DNA from: CAADGY01 sp900696665
Lineage (GTDB): Bacteria; Acidobacteriota; Terriglobia; Bryobacterales; Bryobacteraceae
Length of the DNA stretch: 34,166 bases
Direction of reading: 5' to 3'
NCBI GenBank assembly: GCA_035063885.1
Contig: JAPSFM010000048.1
Location: forward strand, 1-34,166
Part shown: positions 23,551-31,635 of the stretch, one piece after another
Layout of the letters: the number at the start of each line of letters is the position of its first letter
Position numbering within the stretch: the stretch's first letter is position 1
The notes under the pieces: generated by a model
What the model was told of the DNA's origin: nothing
The model's input: the letters and a program-made list of their open reading frames with translations, nothing else
Database searches by the model: none
Translations under genes and position numbers: made by a program

Positions 23551-25023
23551 CTATGTCAAGGTCGAAGCCAGCACGCGGACGCCCCGGCAGAGTTCCGAGG
23601 GACTGCTGCCCGCGAAACCGAGAACAAGAGCAGGGGGATGGAAGTGGCGAAGGGAAAATCTTGAGAGGGCGCCAAGTTCGAGACCGCGGTTGCGGGCGCG
23701 GGCGGCAATAACCGTGTCGGGTGCGCCTGTTTTGATCCAGGCGATGGTGTGCATGCCGGCGGCGGCATTTTCGACATCGAGCAGTCCGGCGAGATGCTTG
23801 TGAGCGGCTTCCTTCAGTACGGCTATGCGCTCGGCGTAGGTCTGGCGCATACGGCGGATGTGGTGGCCAAAGTGACCCTCCAAAATGAACTCAGCGAGGA
23901 TGGCCTGATCGAGCGTGGGCGGGTGGCGGTCGACGAAACTGCGCACGGCTTCGAAAGCTGTGACGAGGCGTTCGGGAAGCACCAGGAATCCAAGGCGAAG
24001 CGCGTTGAAGAGCATTTTGGTGAACGTACCGGCATAGATAACCGAGCCTGAACGGTCCAGGCCCTGCAAGGCGGCGATAGGTCGTCCGAAGTAGCGGTAT
24101 TCGGCGTCGTACTCGTCCTCGACGATCCATGCACCGGCGTTGACGGCCCAGTTCAGGAGAGCGAGGCGGCGTTCGAGTGACATGGTCACACCAATTGGAA
24201 AGTGGTGGGCAGGTGTGGTGTAGACCACCCGAGCGGAAGCCGCAAGGGTGCGAGCGGCAGCGACATCGAGGCCGTCGCGATCGACCGGAACTGGAATGAT
24301 GTGCGCGCCGGCGGCGCGGAATACAGAACGCGCGCCGGGATAGCCAGGGTCCTCCATCCAGACGCGGTCGCCAGGATCGAGCAGGATGCGTGCGACCAAG
24401 TCGAGAGCCTGCTGCGCGCCCGAGGTGATGACGATCTGCTGAGCGTCGCAGCGCACACCTCGCGCGGCGCCGAGGTATTCAGCGATGGCTTTGCGCAGCG
24501 GATCGTAGCCTGCCACGTTGCCCTGGCCATAGAGAGACCGTGGCGCGCGGCGGAGAACACGGCCGGCGACACGCGCCCAGAGATCAGTGGGGAAGAGATC
24601 GATGGCGGGTTCGTAGTTGCGAAAGGCCTTGCCAAGGGAGCGCGCGGCGGGCAGAAGACGTACGCCCTCGATCATCGCGAGCGCACGCCTCGAAAGAGCC
24701 GCTTTTGAGAGCGGCAGTTCGGCGGCGGGGCGTGTGCGGCCCGCCGTCATGGAGCGGTCGGGGAGCCCAGCCACGAAAGTACCAGAGCCGACCTGCGTCT
24801 CTGTGTAGCCTTCGGAGTGGAGTTGATCGAAGGCCGCAGTGGCGGTTCCGCGCGAGACGCCGAACTGACGGGCCAGATATCGCGTGGAAGGCATGCGCGA
24901 GCCGCGCTTCAAACGTCCGTCGAGAATGGCCGCGCGCAGTTCGGAGTATAGCCAGCGCCAGAGTTCAACTCCGTCCGGCGGTGGCATCAGAGAAAGATCT
25001 TGAAACGGTTCCGCTTTCGCCAT
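23551..25023 (-). CDS. MocR family transcriptional regulator (GntR wHTH fused to aminotransferase domain)
   Basis: 490 residues. Residues 20-85 are a GntR winged helix (LYSELRAAILDGRLKRGSRMPSTRYLA...VSRGTATAAFDQL). From about 130 on it is a fold type I aminotransferase-like domain with SGAQQALDL, DPGYPGAR, VEDEYDAEYR (302-311) and the PLP lysine K336 in GTFTKML, so cofactor binding looks intact. MocR proteins sense amino compounds or PLP and usually regulate a divergent gene. Here the divergent unit is a carboxymuconolactone decarboxylase remnant and a haloalkane dehalogenase. One box (25024-25033) lies immediately upstream of its ATG, suggesting autoregulation. Confidence 0.9.
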   Translation of the reverse strand: MAKAEPFQDLSLMPPPDGVELWRWLYSELRAAILDGRLKRGSRMPSTRYLARQFGVSRGTATAAFDQLHSEGYTETQVGSGTFVAGLPDRSMTAGRTRPAAELPLSKAALSRRALAMIEGVRLLPAARSLGKAFRNYEPAIDLFPTDLWARVAGRVLRRAPRSLYGQGNVAGYDPLRKAIAEYLGAARGVRCDAQQIVITSGAQQALDLVARILLDPGDRVWMEDPGYPGARSVFRAAGAHIIPVPVDRDGLDVAAARTLAASARVVYTTPAHHFPIGVTMSLERRLALLNWAVNAGAWIVEDEYDAEYRYFGRPIAALQGLDRSGSVIYAGTFTKMLFNALRLGFLVLPERLVTAFEAVRSFVDRHPPTLDQAILAEFILEGHFGHHIRRMRQTYAERIAVLKEAAHKHLAGLLDVENAAAGMHTIAWIKTGAPDTVIAARARNRGLELGALSRFSLRHFHPPALVLGFAGSSPSELCRGVRVLASTLT

Positions 25024-25070
25024 GGTGGACCACTCAACATTTCGATTATGGATCTATGAGGGAGTCCACC
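25024..25070. promoter_or_regulatory. Paired MocR-type boxes in the divergent spacer
   Basis: GGTGGACCAC (25024-25033) and GAGTCCACC (25062-25070) contain inverted GGTGGAC / GTCCACC halves 33 bases apart. The first is also partly palindromic (GTGGTCCAC read leftward). Known PdxR/MocR operators have closely related GTGGTC/TGGACC cores. The first box abuts the mocR start codon and the second lies about 30 bases before the rightward gene. Binding is inferred. Confidence 0.45.
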
Positions 25071-25098
25071 TCATGCTTATTCTGGGTGCGGAGGACAG

Positions 25099-25392
25099 AT
25101 GAGGATGCAACCGCGATTGGATTCCGGGAAAGCCACGCTGGTGCACGGAATGGCGCTGGAGAATAATGTGCGCATGGACGCGCGGCTGGAGGCGATCACC
25201 CTGGCCAGCGACGGACAGGCGCCCGGCGAGGTTTACCAAGAGGCTCGAACACGGTTCACTGAGGAGGAACTGACCGGCCTGACAATGGCGATCATAGCGA
25301 CCAACGGTTGGAATCGGCTTTGCGTCGGATTCCGGGCCGTGCGCCCAAATAGCCAGCCGGCGCCGAAGACGGCAGGAGGTGGAGCAAGATGA
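25099..25392 (+). pseudogene. Carboxymuconolactone decarboxylase-like protein lacking its active-site segment
   Basis: 97 residues that read as the two ends of a CMD/AhpD-like protein of about 150 residues. The start (QPRLDSGKATLVHGMALEN) resembles the family N-terminus, and the end (PGEVYQEARTRFTEEELTGLTMAIIATNGWNRLCVGFRAV) is the canonical C-terminal helix pair. The roughly 60 residues that should lie between, carrying CxxC and the histidine (NGCxxCxxMH), are missing, and the frame is kept. It is thus probably an inactive remnant from an in-frame deletion. GGAGG precedes the ATG; ATG 25105 is an alternative. Its stop overlaps the dehalogenase ATG (ATGA), so translation may still matter for coupling. 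Confidence 0.65.
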
Positions 25393-26294
25393 ATGCGGTG
25401 AGAGCGAAAGGGATTTCAGCAGCCGATCCCCATCCCCGGAAGCGCGCCGCGGTGCTCGATTCGGAGATGAGTTATTTGGACGTGGGGGAGGGAGACCCGA
25501 TCGTATTTCTGCATGGGAATCCGACGTGGTCGTACCTTTGGAGAAACATCATCTCCCATGTGGAGGGATTGGGACGGTGCCTGGCGCCGGATCTGATCGG
25601 CATGGGGCAATCGGGAAAGCCGGCGGCATCAGGATACCGTTTCGCGGATCACGCACGCTACCTGGACGCGTGGTTCGAAGTGCTGGGGCTTACACAGAAT
25701 GTGTTGCTGGTGCTGCATGACTGGGGTTCCGCCCTCGGGTTTCATCGCGCTTCGCGGTTTCCGGAACAGGTGCGCGGGATCGCCTACATGGAAGCGATTG
25801 TGCAGCCGAGGATATGGGCAGATTTCACGCACGGCCGGGATCAGTTGTTCCGGGCGCTGCGATCGGAGAGGGGCGAGCCAATGGTCCTGGATGGGAATTT
25901 CTTCGTGGAAGAGGTGCTGCCGAGAAGCGTGATCCGCAGGCTCTCGGAGGAGGAAATGGATGCCTACCGCGCGCCCTTCAGGGAGCGCGAGGCAAGGCTT
26001 CCCACCCTGGCGTGGCCGCGCGAACTGCCGATCGAAAACGAGCCGGCCGATGTCACGAGCATTGTCGAGGGCTACGGCAGGTGGCTGGCGCGCAGCGCAG
26101 TTCCGAAGCTTTTCATCGCGGCGGAGCCTGGAGCGCTCATCGGACCGCGAGCGCGCGAATTCTGCCGCACCTGGCCGAATCAACGCGAGCTCGCGGTCAA
26201 GGGGATCCACTATGTCCAGGAGGACTCGCCAGAGGAGATCGGCCAAGCGTTGCGGGAATTTGTGAGCGGCCTGTCATCACCGCGTCACCGATAG
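25389..26294 (+). CDS. Haloalkane dehalogenase (HLD-II, LinB/DhaA-like)
   Basis: Alpha/beta hydrolase of 301 residues that hydrolyses carbon-halogen bonds to alcohol and halide. The full HLD-II pentad is present: nucleophile D111 in LHDWGSALGF, halide-holding N44 (HGNPTWSYLWRN) and W112, acid E135 in YMEAIVQP and base H274 in GIHYVQEDSPEEIG. Motifs such as KLFIAAEPGAL and REFCRTWPNQ closely follow LinB. There is no signal peptide. It is coupled to the CMD remnant and sits in a MocR-divergent operon. The natural substrate is unknown. It overlaps the convergent PPC-domain gene by 10 bases. Confidence 0.9.
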   Translation: MNAVRAKGISAADPHPRKRAAVLDSEMSYLDVGEGDPIVFLHGNPTWSYLWRNIISHVEGLGRCLAPDLIGMGQSGKPAASGYRFADHARYLDAWFEVLGLTQNVLLVLHDWGSALGFHRASRFPEQVRGIAYMEAIVQPRIWADFTHGRDQLFRALRSERGEPMVLDGNFFVEEVLPRSVIRRLSEEEMDAYRAPFREREARLPTLAWPRELPIENEPADVTSIVEGYGRWLARSAVPKLFIAAEPGALIGPRAREFCRTWPNQRELAVKGIHYVQEDSPEEIGQALREFVSGLSSPRHR

Positions 26295-26833
26295 GTTTTA
26301 TCGTCGATCCTGCTCAAATCGGCCTTGTCGTTGAAGACGCCCAGAGTGATAATTGCAAATGTAAAGACATTGGTTCCAGCCTCCAGGTGTCCTCCGAAAG
26401 CTCCTTCGCTGTTGGTCATCGTCATGTGCGCATGTACGCGACCCTCGATGATGTATCCGTTCATGCTTACAATATCCGCAGGTGCCGTAGGGTCCCTTAT
26501 ATAGATATTTTTCGATGGAAATATCCTGTTGCTTACAGAGTGAACGTGATAATTCCGGACCGAACCCGCACCGGCCAGAATCACCGCGTTTCGAATGCTC
26601 TGCTCTTTCACCATCTTTTCCAATCCAGCCAGCAGATCCGCCCCGAACTTATAGCGAAGCACCACTACACGTTCAAACTTGCCGGAAATGGCGTAGACTT
26701 CAGGAACTTGGTCGCTGTTGGGCTTGGAGTCATCTTGGGGTGTCGTCGCTTTCGTTACTTCGGTCCTGACCTGCTGCGGGAATGCGGGTAGCGTAAATAC
26801 GACCAAACCCAGCGCGAAAATGCGCTTGCACAT
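26285..26833 (-). CDS. Exported PPC (DUF296) domain protein
   Basis: 182 residues. I start it at ATG 26833 (MCKRIFALGLVVFTLPAFPQQ) because AGGAGG lies just upstream and this gives a clean signal peptide; a longer in-frame start adds 10 basic residues. After a polar linker the PPC/DUF296 domain follows: GKFERVVVLRYKFGADLL, ILAGAGSVRNYHVHSV, EGRVHAHMTMTNSEGAFGGHLEAGTNVF with histidines typical of the family's metal site. PPC domains are best known in DNA-binding AT-hook proteins, but here there is no AT-hook and the protein is exported, so a nucleoid role is unlikely. It is the last gene of the long leftward run. Confidence 0.8.
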   Translation of the reverse strand: MCKRIFALGLVVFTLPAFPQQVRTEVTKATTPQDDSKPNSDQVPEVYAISGKFERVVVLRYKFGADLLAGLEKMVKEQSIRNAVILAGAGSVRNYHVHSVSNRIFPSKNIYIRDPTAPADIVSMNGYIIEGRVHAHMTMTNSEGAFGGHLEAGTNVFTFAIITLGVFNDKADLSRIDDKTYR

Positions 26834-26891
26834 GGTTATCCTCCTGCCGTGGCGGCGGTCCATCCAGGATAGCGGTGCCGCGCCCGCTACT

Positions 26892-28232
26892 TCAATGCTG
26901 AACCGGAATCTTTCCCCGAAAACTGTAGATCACTTCCATACGGAAGAACCAGCCGCTGGAGTGCCCGGCGTGAAAGCTTCCCGGAAGATGCCGCTCATAA
27001 AGAATGTGGCCGCGCCAGTGGTCGTTGACATTAAGTTCCCCCCGCGCCTGGTATTGCCTGCCACGATGTTTGCCATCTGAATAGCTCATGGGGTCGGCGT
27101 TGAAGGGATGGAAGGCATTCATGTCATAGCAAGTGAAACTTGTCTTCATGCGTTTCCATGGAGAATAACCAGCCTCAATCTGCCATAACCAGGTATTAGT
27201 CCAGTAACCGACTCCTTGTTCGCGAATGTAACTATAAATATACAAGTCGCTCCACTTGGGCCACCGCGCGAACAGAGGATCCCATCCTTCATAACGGGTA
27301 CTCGTCACGGGGTCGTCTCCCGACATACCCCAGTAGCCCGTAAGCACGTAAGGATCGCCGGGCCGCGCAAATGCCTTTCTAAAATAGCCATAGCCGCCCC
27401 ACGCTGCTATGCGCTTCTCCGGCTCTTCACGTCCCCATTGCGCGGCAAACTCAGAGGCTGCGCTCCAGCCACGTTGCATTCTTCGTGCCAGCCGCCCACC
27501 GGCGGTATGGATATGGCGGTCGGCCTGGTACTGGTGCTGTGTGGCAGCACGGCAATCCCTGGTTTCCCTTTTCAGGAAGTAGTAAGCATCGATTGAAGTG
27601 TTACTAACCTGATCGTTGGTGTAATAGAGGGCCAGTGCCTGCTCATTTCTGTCCGCTAGTTTCCGTGTTGTACTCGCATGTACCCTCGGAAGATACCGGT
27701 CATTAGATGGATTATGAATCGCCATTGCTTCCAGCTTCGACTTGCCCCAGGAATAACCAAGCACCGCGGCGTTAAAGTAAGTCGAGCGCGATCCGTCGCC
27801 CGGGCTTCCATCCAGCAAGAGAAAACCTTCCCCCCGCTTCAAGTTCTGCCTGCCTACACGAAGCGATAGCCGTCTCGCGAACAGCTTGCGAAAATCGACA
27901 TAAGCGTTTTCGACCATTACTTCGTCGAACCGCTGCGGGACATCGGGAACCAGAATCTGGTTGGTTTCCTGATTCAGCGCCACAAACACATCGATATCGG
28001 AAGTGACGGGCGATTTCATCCATAGCTTCGAGCGATAACGAATCTGGCGCCGTTCATCGGCACGGCCATCGTCGTAATCGAGAATATTGTTCCAGTTCTC
28101 TGTTCGCACCCGCTGTTCAAAGCCGTATTCCAGCAGACGCGGCTCCAGATTCTGCTGGGCTTGCGCGGGCAGACAATAGGATCCTAGCGCGATGGCTGAA
28201 AGGAGTCGGCGGAAGGCCGTGCTTCTTTGCAT
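26892..28232 (-). CDS. Outer-membrane beta-barrel, alginate export (AlgE-like) family
   Basis: 446 residues with a signal peptide (RRLLSAIALGSYCLPAQAQQ, cleavage after AQA). The mature part alternates polar and aromatic residues in repeated strands (RQIRYRSKLWMKSP, ENAYVDFRKLF, RLSLRVGRQNLKRGEGFLLLDGS), as in the alginate_exp family. The RVGRQ...LDGSPGDGSRSTYFNAA block is the most family-like part. It ends in strand VIYSFRGKIPVQH. It is probably an outer-membrane porin, but no alginate genes are nearby. The first 49 bases overlap the end of the aminotransferase gene. Confidence 0.75.
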   Translation of the reverse strand: MQRSTAFRRLLSAIALGSYCLPAQAQQNLEPRLLEYGFEQRVRTENWNNILDYDDGRADERRQIRYRSKLWMKSPVTSDIDVFVALNQETNQILVPDVPQRFDEVMVENAYVDFRKLFARRLSLRVGRQNLKRGEGFLLLDGSPGDGSRSTYFNAAVLGYSWGKSKLEAMAIHNPSNDRYLPRVHASTTRKLADRNEQALALYYTNDQVSNTSIDAYYFLKRETRDCRAATQHQYQADRHIHTAGGRLARRMQRGWSAASEFAAQWGREEPEKRIAAWGGYGYFRKAFARPGDPYVLTGYWGMSGDDPVTSTRYEGWDPLFARWPKWSDLYIYSYIREQGVGYWTNTWLWQIEAGYSPWKRMKTSFTCYDMNAFHPFNADPMSYSDGKHRGRQYQARGELNVNDHWRGHILYERHLPGSFHAGHSSGWFFRMEVIYSFRGKIPVQH

Positions 28233-29392
28233 TTGTGAAAGGCTCGTTCAAAGGCGGGCAGCGAATTTGTTATGATCTCCGCGGATACCGTCAAGGATAG
28301 CCGGAAATAACCGCTCCGACCGAAACCGGATCCCGGCACGCCGAGCACTCCTTCGTTTAGCAGTAGTCTGACGAATTCCACATCGTCTGAAACCGGAGTC
28401 TTCGGAAATACGTAGAACGTCCCCTCGGGTTTTTGTACGTCGTAACCGATGGCCGCCAGTGCGTTACAAAGCAGGTCACGCTTCTTCTGATAAGCGAGGA
28501 CGTCCACCACCACCTCGGCGGCTTCCGCCTCTACCCATTGCCAGATGGCCGGTGCGTTGATAAACCCGAGAATGCGATTCGCGAAAGTACAGGCATTTCG
28601 AACCTCTTCCAATCCCGCGAGGCGCGGCGACAGCGCTAGATAGCCGATTCGTTGTCCGGGGATCGCCTGTGATTTCGACCAGGAGTTGCAGATCGCCGCC
28701 TGGCTGATGCGAGAGGCTACGGGCGTTTGTTTCCGCTCGTCGAAGACCAGCTTCTTGTACGGCTCATCGCTGATCACCGTAATGGGGTGGTCAAGCTGCG
28801 ACAGCAACTCTTCGAGTTCTTCCAGCACTCCCGCCGGATAGATGCGCCCGGAAGGGTTGTTCGGCGAGTTGATGATAATCGCTTTGGTGCGTGGTGTAAT
28901 CGCCGCCGCAACTCGCTCGATGTCGGGGAGAAAACCGGCGTCCGTCTCCACCGGCACAAACCGGCCCGCATGGTTGGTGACGTAGAAGGGATACTCGGAA
29001 AAGCAGGGGATTAATCCGATCACTTCATCGCCGGGATCGAGAATCGATTTCAGAATGACGTTGCACGCACCCGACGCCCCCACGGTCATCAGAATGTGAT
29101 CGGGCGCAAACGGGAGGCCTGTTTCGGCGGAGAGTTGCCGTGCCACGGCAGCGCGCGCTTCGATGTGCCCCGCGTTCGGCATATAGCCATGCCGGTGGGG
29201 CGTTCGGTTCAACACCGCGCGGCTCAGCGCCTGCAGCACCTGTTCCGGCGGCTCCACCTCCGGGTTGCCCAAAGTGAAATCGAACACATGATCCGGCCCG
29301 CGCTCCGCCTTCAGGCGGTTGCCCTCTTCGAACATCCTGCGAATCCAGGATGCGTTCTTCAGTTGTCCGGTGATTGTTTTCGATACAGGCAT
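28184..29392 (-). CDS. Class I/II PLP-dependent aminotransferase (likely aromatic amino acid)
   Basis: 402 residues from ATG 29392 (MPVSKTITGQLKNASWIRRM), which overlaps the preceding ACT gene by 3 codons less one; an upstream in-frame ATG lacks family similarity in the added part. It has the fold type I motifs: DFTLGNPEVEPP (substrate loop), NSPNNPSG at 175-182, SDEPYKKL at 208-215, Schiff-base K240 in SWSKSQAIPGQRIGY, and the arginine in YFRLSLTV. It swaps amino groups between an amino acid and 2-oxoglutarate or similar. Its place next to iorAB-paaK suggests arylpyruvates as partners (inference). Confidence 0.85.
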   Translation of the reverse strand: MPVSKTITGQLKNASWIRRMFEEGNRLKAERGPDHVFDFTLGNPEVEPPEQVLQALSRAVLNRTPHRHGYMPNAGHIEARAAVARQLSAETGLPFAPDHILMTVGASGACNVILKSILDPGDEVIGLIPCFSEYPFYVTNHAGRFVPVETDAGFLPDIERVAAAITPRTKAIIINSPNNPSGRIYPAGVLEELEELLSQLDHPITVISDEPYKKLVFDERKQTPVASRISQAAICNSWSKSQAIPGQRIGYLALSPRLAGLEEVRNACTFANRILGFINAPAIWQWVEAEAAEVVVDVLAYQKKRDLLCNALAAIGYDVQKPEGTFYVFPKTPVSDDVEFVRLLLNEGVLGVPGSGFGRSGYFRLSLTVSAEIITNSLPAFERAFHKCKEARPSADSFQPSR

Positions 29393-29396
29393 CGGC

Positions 29397-29828
29397 TCAA
29401 TGTTGATAAACCTCCAGCGTTTCGACAACGTTGATGCCGGCCCGTTGCAACCGGGCGACGGCGGCATCGGGGTTGTCAAAACGGAAAATCAGCACAGCTT
29501 TGTCGCCCCGGCGGACGGGGAACGCGTACAGATATTCGATATTGATTTCCGTGTTTTCGAATACTTCCAGCACACCGGCCAGCCCTCCGGGACGGTCCGG
29601 GACTTCCACGGCCAGCACCTCCGTGAGATTCACCACGTATCCCGCCTTTTGCAGCAGGTCCGTCGCGCTTTTCGGGTCCGAGACAATCATTCGCAAGATC
29701 CCGAATTCGCTGGTATCCGCCACCGAGAACGTCCTGATATCGATACCCGCGCGCGCCAGCAGACGCACCGGTTCAATCGTATGCCCCGGCTTGTTTTCCA
29801 GAAAGACTGAGATCTGGCCGATTTTCAC
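29397..29828 (-). CDS. Tandem ACT-domain protein (amino-acid sensor)
   Basis: 143 residues made of two ACT domains: QISVFLENKPGHTIEPVRLLARAGIDI (1-65) and AVEVPDRPGGLAGVLEVFENTEINIEYLYAF (73-140). The N-K-P-G and D-R-P-G-G turns are the usual ligand-binding loops. No enzyme domain is attached. Stand-alone ACT proteins beside paaK and ior genes recur in anaerobes and probably bind an aromatic amino acid to tune the pathway. It overlaps paaK by four bases. Confidence 0.87.
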   Translation of the reverse strand: MKIGQISVFLENKPGHTIEPVRLLARAGIDIRTFSVADTSEFGILRMIVSDPKSATDLLQKAGYVVNLTEVLAVEVPDRPGGLAGVLEVFENTEINIEYLYAFPVRRGDKAVLIFRFDNPDAAVARLQRAGINVVETLEVYQH

Positions 29829-31162
29829 TGGTCCTCGAACCTCCGGTCGATCACTCTCTTCGCCTTGCCCTCGCTGCGTTGAATGCTCTGGGGTTCCACC
29901 AGCCGGATACGAACGCGCAGGCCCAGCACTCTGTCCAGTGCTTCGATCAGGCGGCTGTGGAGTCCTTCGAGGGCGCCGATCTTGTCGCTGAAGACCTCCG
30001 GTGTGACTTCTACCCGCACTTCAATTTCATCCAGCCCTTGCGCACGCGTCAGAATGATCTGGTAATGCGGCAGCGTTCCTTCGACGTCGAGCAACGCGGT
30101 CTCAATTTGCGAGGGGAACACGTTCACCCCGCGGACGATGAACATGTCATCGCTCCGGCGCGAGATCTTTTGTATACGGCGCATCGTACGCCCGCAGGGG
30201 CAGGCTTCGGTGAGGATGCGCGTAATGTCACGTGTACGGTAGCGGATCATCGGCATGGCGGACTTGGTAAGCGTCGTCAACACCAGTTCGCCTTCTACAC
30301 CGTCTTTCACCGGCCGCTCCGTCTCGAAATCAATGATTTCCGGATAGAAGTGATCTTCGAACACGTGCAGGCCGGTCTGGCACACGCACTCGCCTGCAAC
30401 GCCCGGCCCGATGATCTCGGAAAGGCCGTAGATATCGTAGGCTTTGATGCCTCCCTGTTCCTCAATGCGTGTGCGCATTGATTCGGTCCACGGTTCCGCG
30501 CCGAAGACGCCCACCCGAAGCGGCAGCGAGCGCACGTCCACCCCCAACTCTCGGGCCCGATCCAGCAGGTGCAGGAAGTAGGAAGGCGTACAGCAGACCA
30601 CCGTCACGCCGAAATCTTTCATCACCATGATCTGCCGGTCCGTGTTTCCGCCAGAAATTGGAATGACAGTCGCTCCTAGGGCTTCGGCGCCGCAGTGTGC
30701 TCCAAGTCCGCCGGTGAACAGGCCGTATCCGTAGGCGTTCTGGACGATGTCGCCAGTATGAATGCCCTGCGCCGCAAATGTCCTTACCATTACGTTCGTC
30801 CAGATTGCCAGATCTGCTTGTGTGTAGGCCACGACAATCGGCTTACCCGTCGTTCCGCTTGAAGCGTGCAGGCGCACGACTTCGTCCATGGGGCTTGCGA
30901 ACAGGCCGAACGGATACGTATCGCGCAGGTCGGCTTTCGTTGTGAACGGAAGGAGTGCGAGATCCTCGATGCCGCGAAGATCCCGTGGATGAAGACCCAG
31001 CCTGCCCATTCTCGACCGGAACAGTTGCACTCGCTCGTAAGTACGTTCCACAATCGAGCGCAGACGCGCCGATTGCAATTCCCGAAGATACTCCCGCGGA
31101 ACGTAATCCGGCGAACTCGCCGGCTGGAAACGCGCCGCCACAACCTCGCAGAGCGTACTCAT
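29825..31162 (-). CDS. paaK: Phenylacetate-CoA ligase family (aryl-acetate-CoA ligase)
   Basis: AMP-forming ligase joining phenylacetate or a related aryl acid to CoA with ATP. 445 residues. The nucleotide loop SSGTTGKP is at 101-108; YGYGLFTGGLGAHCGAE and YDIYGLSEIIGPGVAGEC follow, as does the hinge RSDDMFIVRGVNVFPSQIE. Cysteine pairs (CVCQTGLH, CPCGR) are the usual PaaK features. No paaABCDE or ring-cleavage genes are here, so it serves the IorAB module, not aerobic phenylacetate breakdown. It overlaps iorB by four bases and the ACT gene by four. Confidence 0.92.
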   Translation of the reverse strand: MSTLCEVVAARFQPASSPDYVPREYLRELQSARLRSIVERTYERVQLFRSRMGRLGLHPRDLRGIEDLALLPFTTKADLRDTYPFGLFASPMDEVVRLHASSGTTGKPIVVAYTQADLAIWTNVMVRTFAAQGIHTGDIVQNAYGYGLFTGGLGAHCGAEALGATVIPISGGNTDRQIMVMKDFGVTVVCCTPSYFLHLLDRARELGVDVRSLPLRVGVFGAEPWTESMRTRIEEQGGIKAYDIYGLSEIIGPGVAGECVCQTGLHVFEDHFYPEIIDFETERPVKDGVEGELVLTTLTKSAMPMIRYRTRDITRILTEACPCGRTMRRIQKISRRSDDMFIVRGVNVFPSQIETALLDVEGTLPHYQIILTRAQGLDEIEVRVEVTPEVFSDKIGALEGLHSRLIEALDRVLGLRVRIRLVEPQSIQRSEGKAKRVIDRRFEDQ

Positions 31163-31635
31163 GCCGTTCTCCCCAACACGAACGCATTCAGGTTCACCTC
31201 GTGCAACTTCTCCGGAAGGTTTGCCCGGATTGCCTCCATCCAGGCCTCATCAGGCAGTTGAAGGCTCCGGCTGAGCTTGCCAAGTAATGCCACGTTCACG
31301 CTCTTCTTATTTTTGAGCGCGCCTGCATCAATCAGGCCCGCATGAATCAATGTTCCTTCCGGTCTTAGAAGGTGATGGTTGGGCTCCACCTGTTCGGGCG
31401 AGATCGCTACCAGGAAATCCGCCTCACCCTCCGGGATCATTGGACTGAGGACGGATTCGCCGAAACGGATATCGCTTGTCACCGAGCCTCCACGCTGGCT
31501 CATCCCATGCAACTCGCTCTTCTTCACATTGAAGCCAGCGCGGAATGCAGCATCCGCGGTGATGTCGGAGGCCTTGAGCACGCCTTGCCCGCCCAGCCCC
31601 GCGATAACGATGTTGATGGTTCTAGTTGTGCTCAT
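31159..31635 (-). CDS. iorB: Indolepyruvate oxidoreductase subunit beta
   Basis: Gamma-type domain of 2-oxoacid oxidoreductases, 158 residues from ATG 31635 (MSTTRTINIVIAGLGGQGV). The GLGGQGV loop, KKSELHGMSQRGGSVTSDIRFG and PEGEADFLVAISPEQV are standard IorB features. With IorA it converts arylpyruvates plus CoA to aryl-acetyl-CoA and CO2 with low-potential electrons. It overlaps the end of iorA by 14 bases, so expression is coupled. An in-frame ATG at 31659 adds eight residues within iorA and is less likely. Confidence 0.92.
   Translation of the reverse strand: MSTTRTINIVIAGLGGQGVLKASDITADAAFRAGFNVKKSELHGMSQRGGSVTSDIRFGESVLSPMIPEGEADFLVAISPEQVEPNHHLLRPEGTLIHAGLIDAGALKNKKSVNVALLGKLSRSLQLPDEAWMEAIRANLPEKLHEVNLNAFVLGRTA

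Noticed and set aside
24202..24708. 168-residue rightward frame antisense to mocR
   Set aside because: Shadow of the high-GC mocR frame, no domain similarity.
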